The notes beneath the pieces are model-generated. The model did not search any database, was not told the origin of the DNA, and saw only the letters and a list, made by a program, of their open reading frames with translations. Position numbers and translations under genes: made by a program. 64,000 nucleotides of DNA from Luteibacter sp. dw_328 (GTDB taxonomy: Bacteria; Pseudomonadota; Gammaproteobacteria; Xanthomonadales; Rhodanobacteraceae): the NCBI RefSeq assembly GCF_018449605.1, contig NZ_JAAVUW010000006.1, positions 62,001-126,000 of the forward strand. The letters are read 5' to 3'. Shown one piece after another: positions 9,923 to 20,239 of the stretch; position 1 is the first letter of the stretch; the number at the start of each line of letters is the position of its first letter.

Positions 9923-10879
9923 TCAGAGCAACCGGGCGGCGGGGCCGTCGATGGGGGCGACGAGTACGTCACTGTCGTGACCGGCAGCTTTGAAGGCGGC
10001 GCGCATGTCGATCGACGCGGCCTCGGCCGAGGCGCGATCTTCGAACCAGCCGAACACGCTCGGGCCGGCGCCGGAAATGCTGGCACCGAAGGCGCCATGG
10101 TCGAGCGCGGCCTGCTTCACGGCAGCGAAACCGGGAATCAGTGGCGCACGACGTGGTTCCACCAGCACATCGGAGAGTCCTTCGCGAACCAGCGCCGCTT
10201 CTCCGCGATAGCAGCCCGCCAGCACCAGCGCGAGATTGGCACTCTGCGCCACGAACTCGCTCAGCGCGTAATGGCCGGCCAGTGCAGCACGGGCACGGCG
10301 GGTTTCCAGCACCACGTGCGGATGGACCAGCGCGCAATGCCACTCGCCCGGCACCGGAATGCGCACGAGGCGCTTGTCAGTGGCGAGCACGAGGCCACCG
10401 AGCAACATCGGTCCGAGGTTATCGCCATGACGACTACCGCTGGCAACCACCTCGCCGTCCAACGCAAACGGATACAAAGCCTCGCGTGACAGCGGCTCGT
10501 CCAGCAGCGCATTGGCGGCAACGACAGCCGCGACGCAGGACGCCGCCGATCCGCCCATGCCCGAGCCCAGCGCGATGCCCTTGTGCAGCACCAGCTCGAA
10601 GCCGAACGGCAGTTGCAGCCCATGCATCATCGACAGCAACGAGGCGCCGGCGGTGTTGTCCGCGGCAGCCATCGGCAGGTCCGTGATCACGCCATCGATC
10701 GAGGCAATGCGCACTTCCCGCTCGGGGATGCGACGCACTTCGGCACGATCGCCTGCGCCTGCGACGCAGTGTCCAAGGATGTCGAACCCGATGCCGACAT
10801 TGCCGACACTGGCGTAGGCCTCGGCCACGGCGACATCCGCACGGACCAGGGGCGAGGATTCTTCTTTCAGCATGCGCAC
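9923..10879 (-). CDS. thrB: homoserine kinase (GHMP family)
   Basis: Phosphorylates homoserine. It has 318 aa, with the GHMP ATP loop [10 protein letters not shown] (about 105-114), an N-terminal [13 protein letters not shown] and a C-terminal [16 protein letters not shown] favour the GTG at 10879 because a GGAG lies 7 nt before it inside the end of the dehydrogenase gene; the ATG two codons on (10873) is the alternative. It overlaps the preceding gene by 13 bp. Confidence 0.95.
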   Translation of the reverse strand: MRMLKEESSPLVRADVAVAEAYASVGNVGIGFDILGHCVAGAGDRAEVRRIPEREVRIASIDGVITDLPMAAADNTAGASLLSMMHGLQLPFGFELVLHKGIALGSGMGGSAASCVAAVVAANALLDEPLSREALYPFALDGEVVASGSRHGDNLGPMLLGGLVLATDKRLVRIPVPGEWHCALVHPHVVLETRRARAALAGHYALSEFVAQSANLALVLAGCYRGEAALVREGLSDVLVEPRRAPLIPGFAAVKQAALDHGAFGASISGAGPSVFGWFEDRASAEAASIDMRAAFKAAGHDSDVLVAPIDGPAARLL

Positions 10880-12015
10880 CGTTTTACTCCCATGGCACCG
10901 GCCACGCGCAGCAGATCCGTGAAGACCGCCGCCGCCGTGACCTCGGGACCGGCACCCGGCCCCTGGACGACCAGGGCATTGTCGCAGTAACGGCGCGTGG
11001 CGAAACGCACCACGTTATCGGTGAGGCGCGAGTGCGCGAAAGCGTGGTCGGCACCGATCACCTGCACGCCTACCGAGGCGTTCCGCCCATCGAGACGGGC
11101 CACGTGGCGGAGCACGCCGCCCGCGGCGCGGGCATCGGCAAGCAGGGCGGCCATCGGCGCATCCATGGCGTCGAGATTCGCCATGAAGCCCTCGCGGCTG
11201 CCGTCGGCCAGCTCGGCGGGGATCAGGCTGCGTACGTTCACGTCGTCCAGGGACAGGCCGACGCCGGCTTCCCGGGCGAGAATCACCAGCTTCCGGGCCA
11301 CGTCCATGCCGGAAAGGTCGTCACGCGGATCGGGCTCCGTATAGCCCATGGCATGCGCCTCGCGGACCAGCGCCGAGAACGGTACCGAGCCATCGAAGCG
11401 ATTGAACAGCCAGGCCAGGGTACCGGAGAGCATGCCTTCCACGGCGAGCAGCTCATCGCCCGTGTCGATCAGGTCGCGCAGGGTCTGCACCACCGGCAAG
11501 CCCGCACCCACCGTGCCTTCGTAGTGCAGGCGGGCGCCGCTGGCGTCGGAGGCACGGGCGATTTTGTGCCAGCGATCCAGCGGCCCGCTGGCGGCGCGCT
11601 TGTTCGGGGTGACGATGTGGATGCCGGCGGCGAGCCAGCCGGCGTAATGGTTGGCCACGAGGTCGCTGGCGGTGCAGTCGGCCAGTACGGCCACTTCGCC
11701 TTCGCGGCCGGCCACGTACGCGGCGAACTCGTCGAGCTCGGCCGGACGCCAGATCTGGGCGCCGTGCTGGCGACCGTTGAGGGCGTCGTCGTCGCAATCC
11801 AGCCACATATGCCGGCTGTCGCTCACCGCCCGCAGGCTGAGCTGCAGGTTGCACTCGCGCAGCAGACGGGGTGCGGCCAGGCGCATCTGGGCCAGGAAGG
11901 CGCTGCCGACCTTGCCGGGTCCGACGACACCGACATTGACCACAAGGGGAGCGACGGCCACGCGCAGAGGCGCAACACGTAAGGGAGAACGGGGTAACTC
12001 GACAGCGATGGACAC
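10867..12015 (-). CDS. homoserine dehydrogenase (stand-alone ThrA-type domain)
   Basis: Reduces aspartate semialdehyde to homoserine. The 382-aa product resembles the C-terminal half of bifunctional ThrA ([38 protein letters not shown]) and has the dinucleotide loop [10 protein letters not shown]. No aspartokinase or ACT domain is attached. I place the start at GTG 12015, 8 nt after GGAGG; the longer GTG frame at 12048 would run through the leader RNA and lacks such a site. First structural gene of the thr operon. Confidence 0.93.
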   Translation of the reverse strand: MSIAVELPRSPLRVAPLRVAVAPLVVNVGVVGPGKVGSAFLAQMRLAAPRLLRECNLQLSLRAVSDSRHMWLDCDDDALNGRQHGAQIWRPAELDEFAAYVAGREGEVAVLADCTASDLVANHYAGWLAAGIHIVTPNKRAASGPLDRWHKIARASDASGARLHYEGTVGAGLPVVQTLRDLIDTGDELLAVEGMLSGTLAWLFNRFDGSVPFSALVREAHAMGYTEPDPRDDLSGMDVARKLVILAREAGVGLSLDDVNVRSLIPAELADGSREGFMANLDAMDAPMAALLADARAAGGVLRHVARLDGRNASVGVQVIGADHAFAHSRLTDNVVRFATRRYCDNALVVQGPGAGPEVTAAAVFTDLLRVAGAMGVKRCAC

Positions 12016-12022
12016 GATGAAA

Positions 12023-12038
12023 GCCTCCGGTGAGAGGC
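12023..12038 (-). promoter_or_regulatory. hairpin over the homoserine dehydrogenase ribosome-binding site
   Basis: GCCTC-tcaccg-GAGGC: a 5-bp stem whose 3' arm holds the GGAGG ribosome site, extendable by two G-U pairs. It could throttle translation and be opened by upstream refolding. The function is inferred. Confidence 0.45.
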
Positions 12039-12070
12039 CCTTCGTCACATCAGGTTTGGGATCTTGGCTG

Positions 12071-12145
12071 GGAGTTCCGGCGCCGATCCCGTCCTGCGGG
12101 AGGTCGGGGCCGGCAGCGACAAGAAACTAGGCGCGCGCGAACTCC
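12071..12145 (-). promoter_or_regulatory. competing leader-RNA stems of the threonine operon
   Basis: GGAGTTC (12139-12145) plus GCGCC (12130-12134), at the end of the leader peptide, can pair with GGCGC..GAACTCC (12071-12084). The latter overlaps TCGGCGCCGG (12077-12086), which pairs with CCGGCCCCGA (12104-12113, one mismatch). The two folds exclude each other, as in attenuators. No T-run follows, so this is not a standard intrinsic terminator. Confidence 0.5.
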
Positions 12146-12261
12146 GATCCTCCGACCAGGGTAGTGGTCGTTGTCGTTGTAGTCGCGGTGGTGGACACGG
12201 ACGCAAGCGCGCCGGCCGGGAGGGCCGGGGTGAAACGCAGCGCTGGCGTGTTGGGATGCAT
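12127..12261 (-). CDS. thrL: threonine operon leader peptide
   Basis: A 44-codon frame from ATG 12261 to TAG 12127. Residues 24-34 read TTATTTTTTTT, ten Thr codons in eleven, using all of ACC, ACT, ACA and ACG. Unlike E. coli thrL there is no Ile in the tract, so Thr alone should be sensed. The codons after the tract form one arm of a switchable RNA stem. No Shine-Dalgarno is present; the ATG lies 7 nt after the -10. Confidence 0.88.
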   Translation of the reverse strand: MHPNTPALRFTPALPAGALASVSTTATTTTTTTTLVGGSEFARA

Positions 12262-12268
12262 GGGCCCG

Positions 12269-12298
12269 ACGTTATGCCCGCGTGTAGGGGACTGTCAA
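12269..12298 (-). promoter_or_regulatory. threonine operon promoter
   Basis: A perfect TTGACA (12293-12298), an 18-bp spacer and TAACGT (12269-12274), then 7 nt to the leader ATG. CATAAC two bases upstream (16-bp spacer) is an alternative -10. The geometry is the same as at the ilv-leu promoter. Confidence 0.65.
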
Positions 12299-12360
12299 GC
12301 GGGTCGGGGCCGGCCGGATGGCCTATGTGGATTTTGGCGGAGGTGCCGACAGGTGCGAAC

Positions 12361-12427
12361 TGTGGGAGCCGCTTCAGCGGCGATGGGGATTGCGGCAGCG
12401 CCCATCGCCGCTGAAGCGGCTCCCACA
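12361..12427. repeat. REP-like palindrome pair (CTTCAG type)
   Basis: Two nearly perfect facing copies, TGTGGGAGCCGCTTCAGCG and its complement, separated by about 17 bp, directly after the cpdB-like stop at 12435. The whole forms a long stem and may terminate or protect that transcript. Confidence 0.85.
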
Positions 12428-12434
12428 AACAAGA

Positions 12435-14426
<1,992 letters not shown>

Positions 14427-14503
14427 GGGGGTATCCGGTGGGACGTAGGGTATCGGGGCGGAAAACTAGCAGAAAGCGCCGCAGCGGCATAACGGCCGTG
14501 CTC

Positions 14504-14585
14504 CTGTAGGAGCCGATTCATCGGCGATCCCACGAAGCGGGCCAGGATGCAGCAAGCACCCATCGCCGATGAATCGGTTCCCACA
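14504..14585. repeat. REP-like composite pair (ATTCAT type) with conserved spacer
   Basis: Facing GTAGGAGCCGATTCATCGGC arms around a spacer with GCGGGCCAG and GCAAGCACCCA, the same spacer words as at 57612 and 62629. It lies between the phosphodiesterase stop and the cpdB-like start. Confidence 0.85.
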
Positions 14586-14595
14586 GAAGCCCTTT

Positions 14596-16518
14596 TCAGG
14601 GCAGGTGTTCGGCCTTGGCCTGGTCGAAATAGGTGTAGGTTCTGCCGTTGTCGGTGAGCTGCTTGGTCTTGAGGACGAAGCGGTAGCCCGTGCGGTTCAT
14701 TGAAGAGCCGTCCACGCGGCGCACGTCCAGGCCCGTGGCGGTGTCGGTCGTCACATCCGCCGACGTCACGGCGAGGCCGTCGCCGCTGCGGCCTTCGATG
14801 GCCTCACGGAGCACACGCCCGTCCGGTTTGCCCAGATCCAGCTTGAGTACGGCGGCCAGCGTGGGCGCAAGGTCCACGTTGCCGCTCGGCAACTCGCTGC
14901 GCGTGTTCTTGCGGAAGTCGGGGCCGCTGACCAGCAGGAGGTTATGCACGTCGACCGGGCTGAAGCTGCCGTGCATGCCGCGCTCGTTCGACATGCTGGT
15001 GTACACGGTGCCCTTGAATCCCTGCACGGTCGCTTCCGCATCGAAGTCGTAGCTGGCCACAATGTCCGGCGCGCGCTTGTTCGCCAGGTGCACGCTGCCG
15101 AGGGGCAGGGTGCCGGGAATCTTGCCATAGCGCGCATCGACGAAGATGGCGCCGAAAGCCTCCTGGCTCTGCAGGAAGCGCACGGCCTTGAGCACCTGCG
15201 CGCGATCGTGCTCAGGCTGGTAGAGGTACTCGCTGCCTCCGTTGGGCGCGATGACGAAGGCCTGCTTCGGCAGTTCGGCGGGCACCTTATAGGCGGGTGT
15301 CGTGTACGGACCTGGCTTGCCACAGAGCTTGCCGTCGTCGTCGAAGCGCGTCGGACGTAACGGCTTGCCGTCGGCTTCGATGCCGGACATGACGGGCACA
15401 TAGAGGCAGCCGTAGCCGTCGAAGGCGGTGAATCCGGCTCGGGTCATGTCGTCGGCCAGGCGGATGGCTCCGGATACGGAGTAGCCCCACTCGCCATCGG
15501 GCTTGCCGACCCGCCCGTCCGCAATCGTGCGCAGCGGAAACAGGTCGCGCGGCGCGGAGACGTTGCTGTGGGCATGGTCTGAAACGATGACCAGGTCGGT
15601 ATCCGCCTCCATGCCCAACTCCTTCAGCCGTGCCTGCAACTTGCCCAGCAGCTCGTCTTGCGCGCGCAGGGCCAGATGAAAGTTGGGCGAGCCCACGCCA
15701 TAGAGGTGCTCGGTGGAGTCGGGATTGCGGAGCCAGACGAAGCTCACATCAGGCTTCTCAACCGGAAGGATGTACGTCAGGAAGGCGTTCATCAGGTAGG
15801 CGTTGGCTGCCGCTGGCGGGGCGCCGGCGGCGTCGGATGCGTCCGAGCTCACACCATCCTTCAGGGTGACCAGCGATAGCTGGGCGGTCGGCGCGCCGTT
15901 GTCCGGCTCCAGTTGGAAGCGGTCCGCGTCGTAGGCGTGAACCGTGTTCGCCGGCAACGGCAGGCCCGCCTTGGTCAGGCGCCTGGCGAAGTCCAGCGGC
16001 AGCGCCACGTTCTCGTCGAGGATGACGCCGCCCTCGTGGATGTCCTGCATGAAGGCCGGTCCCGATTTACCGACCACCGCGGTCTTGAGCCCGGCCTTGC
16101 GTGCGCGGTCGAGCAGGGTGGGCGCCTCCAGGAGATCGTGGTGCCAGTGGTCGTCGAGGGCACGAAGGACGGCGTAGTCCTCGGTGTAGATCGGCGCGTT
16201 GTAGTCGCTTGGCGCGCCCTTGGCGTCGAATCCCGTGGCGCCGGGCGCCCAGAAGCGGTTGCCAAAGAAGCCGATGGTTCCGGGGAACGACCCGGTGGCG
16301 AAGCTCGACGCGTTGATCATGGTGAAGGTGGGGTACGTCGCGTGGTTGTCCGCGAAGAAGGTGCCCTGTTTCGCCAACGCCGCCAGGTTGGGCGTGTCGT
16401 CCTCGCTGATCGCGTCCGGCCGCATGCCATCCCAGACGAAGACGATGACCCGGTGCGCGTGGGCATCCACGGTCACCGCTGCAAGGAGGAGGGTGGCCAG
16501 GGCAGCAAGTCGACGCAT
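14596..16518 (-). CDS. exported type I phosphodiesterase/nucleotide pyrophosphatase (alkaline-phosphatase fold)
   Basis: A 640-aa protein from MRRLAALATLLLAAVTVDAHA, a clear signal peptide. The frame extends upstream to 16800 but without plausible signal or start. The metal site is visible: VFVWDGMRPDAI (D30), HATYPTFTMINASS (likely nucleophile T61), VIVSDHAHS and RGMHGSFSP. This matches ENPP-like hydrolases of phosphodiesters or pyrophosphates. Substrate is not readable. It is divergent from a TonB receptor-glycerophosphodiesterase pair and upstream of the CpdB-like gene. Confidence 0.85.
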   Translation of the reverse strand: MRRLAALATLLLAAVTVDAHAHRVIVFVWDGMRPDAISEDDTPNLAALAKQGTFFADNHATYPTFTMINASSFATGSFPGTIGFFGNRFWAPGATGFDAKGAPSDYNAPIYTEDYAVLRALDDHWHHDLLEAPTLLDRARKAGLKTAVVGKSGPAFMQDIHEGGVILDENVALPLDFARRLTKAGLPLPANTVHAYDADRFQLEPDNGAPTAQLSLVTLKDGVSSDASDAAGAPPAAANAYLMNAFLTYILPVEKPDVSFVWLRNPDSTEHLYGVGSPNFHLALRAQDELLGKLQARLKELGMEADTDLVIVSDHAHSNVSAPRDLFPLRTIADGRVGKPDGEWGYSVSGAIRLADDMTRAGFTAFDGYGCLYVPVMSGIEADGKPLRPTRFDDDGKLCGKPGPYTTPAYKVPAELPKQAFVIAPNGGSEYLYQPEHDRAQVLKAVRFLQSQEAFGAIFVDARYGKIPGTLPLGSVHLANKRAPDIVASYDFDAEATVQGFKGTVYTSMSNERGMHGSFSPVDVHNLLLVSGPDFRKNTRSELPSGNVDLAPTLAAVLKLDLGKPDGRVLREAIEGRSGDGLAVTSADVTTDTATGLDVRRVDGSSMNRTGYRFVLKTKQLTDNGRTYTYFDQAKAEHLP

Positions 16519-16697
16519 GACGGGTTTCCGTGAGGATAAAAGGTGAGCATGTTGAGGCCCGCGTGTTTCAGTTCGGGGACGAGGTGCCGGTAGTGCGATA
16601 GGCGTCACCCCTTCGCAAGAATCACATCCCATCGTAAGAAAACATACATATCGAGTCTGCACGCTTGTCGGCTTCCCCCACGACGAGCTCCCTGTCG
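16519..16697. promoter_or_regulatory. divergent promoter region, phosphodiesterase / TonB receptor
   Basis: 179 bp between divergent starts. It contains a less GC-rich stretch around 16618-16652 (aagaatcacatcccatcgta and following) likely to hold promoters. I could not find a convincing Pho box. Confidence 0.35.
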
Positions 16698-19001
16698 ATG
16701 ACGCTTTCCCGTCGCACCCTGTTTCTCGCCCTTGTTGCCGCCATGTCCGTCCAGGCCCGCGCCGGGGACGTGCCGCCGCCCGCCACCGCCGATCAGGCAC
16801 AGCAACTCGAAGGCGTCTCGGTCATCGGTCAGGGTGAGACCCGGCAGGTGCAGCGCATCACGCCCGCCGACCAGAAGGTGCTGCCGCCGGGTACCAGCCC
16901 ACAGAAGATCCTGAACCGCCTGCCGGGCGTGTCCGTGCAGTCGAACGATGCCTTCGGCGCCAATGAGGAATCGCAGACGATCACCCTGCGTGGGTTCAAC
17001 GCCACCCGCCTCGGTTACACGCTGGACGGCCTGCCGCTGGGCGATAACGCCTACGGCAACTACAACGGCCTGAACATCTCGCGTGCACTGATCGCGGAGA
17101 ACATGGCGACCGTCGAGCTGTCCGAAGGCATTGGTGCTCTCGGCACCGCATCCACCAGTAACCTCGGCGGCGCGATCCAGTACTTCTCGTCCGATCCGGC
17201 CAAGACCTTCGGCGGGAAGGTTGCACAGACCTTCGGTAGCGACCATAACCGCCGCAGTTACGCGCGCATCGATACCGGCGATTACAAGGGCTTCTCGATG
17301 TACCTGTCCGGTGCGCACACCGACGCGGACATGTGGGCCAACCCGAACTCGCCGACCAACACCAAGCAGTTCAACGGCAAGGCGGTCTATGAGTTCGGCG
17401 AGGGCAATCGCATCACCGGTTTCGCCGATACGTCGCGCACCAGTCAGGCCGACTATGCGTACCTGTCCAAGAGCGGCCTGAAGCGTGGGCTCGGGTGGGA
17501 CTGGAACCTTTACGCACCGGACTGGAAGCGTGCGCTCGCCGCCGCCTACTGCTCGCCCACGTACACCAAGGGCGGCGTGAGCGATCCGCGTTGCGGCTTC
17601 TCCGGCGGCGTCGATAACATCGACGACGCGTACTACCAGAGCCGCGCCTTGCGTAGCGACGACCTCTACTACCTCGCCGGTGACTTTACGGTTGCCGATG
17701 GCGCCACGCTGCACACCCAGGTCTACCACCACGAAGACGCCGGCCAGGGCCATTGGTGGTCGCCGGGCCAGAAATCGTATCCGGGCACGGCGCAGGAGCT
17801 GCCGATCTCGATCCGCAGCACCAACTACACGATCAATCGTAACGGCGCGATCGCTTCGCTGGCGTGGGATCTGGGCGGCCACCATGTCGAAGGCGGCATC
17901 TGGTACGAGAAGAACGATCATCACGTCGAACGCAACTTCTATTACATCGACGGTCCGGTGAGCGATGACCGTTACCTGTCCGATCCGGATCGTCGTCTGT
18001 TCGCCCAGGACTACACGATCACGACGAAACAGGCCTATCTGCAGGACAGCTTCAAGGCGCTCGACGATCGCCTCAGTGTCGACTTCGGTGTGAAGAGCCC
18101 GCATACCACGATGACCGCGCGCGAGCTGCCGGGTGTGGAGAGTCCGTATGCGAACGGCACGCTGAAGGCGGAGAAATCCTTCCTGCCGCAGGCGGGTCTC
18201 GCCTACCAGCTGGCACCCGGCCAGGAAGTGTTCCTGTCCTATGCGAAGAACATCGCCGCCTTCCAGGGTGGTGGCGCCGGCGGCCCGCTCTCCGTGTCGC
18301 AGGCTGCGTTCGACGGCACCAGGTCCAGCCTGAAGCCGGAACAGTCGCGTAGCATCGATGGCGGCTTCCGCAGCGTCGGCGCATGGTACGAGGCATCCGT
18401 GGCGCTGTACGACGTGAAGTTCGACAATCGTCTGCTGTCGCTCAATCCGTGCCCGAGCATCGAGCAAGGCACGCGCCCGGAATGCAACACGGCCTTCGTC
18501 AATGTCGGCTCGGTCAGCAGTCGTGGTGCGGAGTTCACCTTCATCTGGAAGCCGATCCGTGGGTTCGAGTGGTACAACTCGGCTTCGTTCAACCGTTCCA
18601 GGTATGACGACAACTATGTCGCCAGCGGCCAGGTCGTGCCGGTGAAGGGCAAGACCACCGTCGATACGCCCAAGCGCATGCTCGCGAGCGAGATCAGCTA
18701 TACCTACGGTCCTTGGTCGGCCAGCCTGCAGGGCAAGTACACGGGTAAGCGTTACTACACCTATACGAACGACCAGAGCGTGGCGGGTGCCACCGCCTTC
18801 GACTTCGGTGCAAGCTATAACTTCGGTCCCATCGCCAGCCTCAAGGCACTCACCCTGGCCCTGAACATCACCAATCTTACCGACCACCGCTACGCGACCA
18901 ACCTGACCGCCTTCGCGGCGACGGATCCGAACGGCCGCGCGCTCGCGTTCCACGCCAGCGCGCCGCGGCAGAGCTTCGTCACCCTCACGGCGGATTTCTG
19001 A
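16698..19001 (+). CDS. TonB-dependent outer-membrane receptor
   Basis: A 767-aa receptor: signal peptide MTLSRRTLFLALVAAMSVQARA, plug domain with LPGVSVQSNDAFGANEESQT and GAIQYFSSD, then a long beta-barrel ending in an aromatic residue (LTADF). The ATG at 16698 is preferred over TTG 16665 because it gives a clean signal. The stop overlaps the start of the glycerophosphodiesterase (TGATG), so the receptor may import phosphodiesters or their products. A slightly longer open frame on the opposite strand is a shadow. Confidence 0.92.
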   Translation: MTLSRRTLFLALVAAMSVQARAGDVPPPATADQAQQLEGVSVIGQGETRQVQRITPADQKVLPPGTSPQKILNRLPGVSVQSNDAFGANEESQTITLRGFNATRLGYTLDGLPLGDNAYGNYNGLNISRALIAENMATVELSEGIGALGTASTSNLGGAIQYFSSDPAKTFGGKVAQTFGSDHNRRSYARIDTGDYKGFSMYLSGAHTDADMWANPNSPTNTKQFNGKAVYEFGEGNRITGFADTSRTSQADYAYLSKSGLKRGLGWDWNLYAPDWKRALAAAYCSPTYTKGGVSDPRCGFSGGVDNIDDAYYQSRALRSDDLYYLAGDFTVADGATLHTQVYHHEDAGQGHWWSPGQKSYPGTAQELPISIRSTNYTINRNGAIASLAWDLGGHHVEGGIWYEKNDHHVERNFYYIDGPVSDDRYLSDPDRRLFAQDYTITTKQAYLQDSFKALDDRLSVDFGVKSPHTTMTARELPGVESPYANGTLKAEKSFLPQAGLAYQLAPGQEVFLSYAKNIAAFQGGGAGGPLSVSQAAFDGTRSSLKPEQSRSIDGGFRSVGAWYEASVALYDVKFDNRLLSLNPCPSIEQGTRPECNTAFVNVGSVSSRGAEFTFIWKPIRGFEWYNSASFNRSRYDDNYVASGQVVPVKGKTTVDTPKRMLASEISYTYGPWSASLQGKYTGKRYYTYTNDQSVAGATAFDFGASYNFGPIASLKALTLALNITNLTDHRYATNLTAFAATDPNGRALAFHASAPRQSFVTLTADF

Positions 19002-20134
19002 TGAAGGTTCTTGGCCGCTCTTCATATGCGCGCTCCTCGTATGTCTTATCCTCGTGCGCTCTCGCCCTGGCGCTCGGAGCGCTCTCGATGCCCTCGCATG
19101 CCGCAACCGCACCGGCGAAGCCCCTTGCCGCGAAGGTCCTCGTTATCGGGCATCGCGGCGCGAGCGCGCTTCGGCCGGAGCACACGCTCGCCTCCTACGC
19201 CGTCGCCATCGAAGACGGCGCCGATTTCGTCGAGCCCGACCTGGTGTCGACCAAGGATGGGGTGCTGGTCATCCGCCACGAAAACGACATCGGCGGCACG
19301 ACCGATGTCGCCGCTCATCCGGAATTCGCCGGCCGTCGCACGACGAAGACGGTCGACGGCGTGCAGATCACCGGCTGGTTCACCGAGGACTTCACGCTCG
19401 CGGAGTTGAAGACGCTTCGCGCCCGCGAACGTCTCGCCGATATCCGTAAGGCCAATACCGCGTTCGACGGCCAGTTCAGCGTGCCGACCTTCGACGAAAT
19501 GATCGAGTTCGTCGCGGCCGAGTCGTCGGCGCGCGGGCGCGTCATCGGGATCATTCCCGAGATCAAGCACTCCACATATTTCCGCGGCGTTGGCCTGCCG
19601 ATGGAAGACCGGGTGCTGGCCACCCTCGCATCCCACGCTTACACGCGTTCCGCGCCGGTCGAGATCCAGTCCTTCGAGATCGGCAACCTCAAGTACCTGC
19701 ACGGGAAGCTAGGTAAAGCGCACCCGAATATCCGCCTCCTCCAGCTGATGGACGCCGCGGCGGAGCATCCCGCCGACGATGCAGGCACGACGTACGGCGA
19801 GATGATGACGCCGGCTGGCCTCAAGGCGGTCGCCGTCTATGCCGACGCCATCGGCCCATCGACACGCAGCATCATCCCGTTGGGTAAAGACGGTCGGCTG
19901 GCCCCGGTGGCACCGTTGGTCCATGACGCGCATGCCGTGGGCCTTGAGGTCCACCCGTACACGTTCCGGCCTGAGAACCACTTCCTCGCTGCGGATTTTC
20001 GCAATGATGCGGGGGACACTGCCCGGAACGAGGCGGGGTCGGTAGCGGAGATTCGCGCCTACCTGGCGGCGGGGATCGATGCGTTCTTCACCGATGACCC
20101 GGCGTTGGGGCGTAGGGCGCTGGATCAGCGCTGA
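19001..20134 (+). CDS. glpQ: exported glycerophosphodiester phosphodiesterase
   Basis: Hydrolyses deacylated phospholipids to glycerol-3-phosphate and an alcohol. It has 377 aa with a signal peptide (cleavage near PSHA-AT). Catalytic GDPD residues are visible: H51 in GHRGASALRPEHT, E78 and D80 in VEPDLV, and H93 in IRHEND. The C-terminal FFTDDPALG is typical. It is coupled to the TonB receptor by an overlapping stop/start. The GlpQ subtype is inferred from the secretion signal and length. Confidence 0.93.
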   Translation: MKVLGRSSYARSSYVLSSCALALALGALSMPSHAATAPAKPLAAKVLVIGHRGASALRPEHTLASYAVAIEDGADFVEPDLVSTKDGVLVIRHENDIGGTTDVAAHPEFAGRRTTKTVDGVQITGWFTEDFTLAELKTLRARERLADIRKANTAFDGQFSVPTFDEMIEFVAAESSARGRVIGIIPEIKHSTYFRGVGLPMEDRVLATLASHAYTRSAPVEIQSFEIGNLKYLHGKLGKAHPNIRLLQLMDAAAEHPADDAGTTYGEMMTPAGLKAVAVYADAIGPSTRSIIPLGKDGRLAPVAPLVHDAHAVGLEVHPYTFRPENHFLAADFRNDAGDTARNEAGSVAEIRAYLAAGIDAFFTDDPALGRRALDQR

Positions 20135-20143
20135 GGCGGCTGG

Positions 20144-20168
20144 TTTCGCCGATGAATCGGCTCCCACA
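20144..20168. repeat. single REP-like palindrome (ATTCAT type)
   Basis: One copy, TTCGCCGATGAATCGGCTCC and so on, just past the glycerophosphodiesterase stop, unpaired. Confidence 0.75.
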
Positions 20169-20239
20169 TGAGGCTGCGGCATCCCACCGCGGCCTGCCGC
20201 AGGTATGATCCCCGGTCAGCCAGTCCCAGGGATCCCCCG

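Noticed and set aside
12071-12113. Intrinsic terminator in the threonine leader
   Set aside because: A GC-rich stem is possible but no T-run follows, so it is reported only as a competing structure.
16519-16697. Pho box between the phosphodiesterase and TonB receptor
   Set aside because: No CTGTCAT-type direct repeat of the right spacing could be found.
16605-19112. 835-aa open frame on the minus strand
   Set aside because: It lies opposite the TonB receptor, has no domain sense and is rich in Arg/Val/His runs typical of antisense frames in GC-rich genes.
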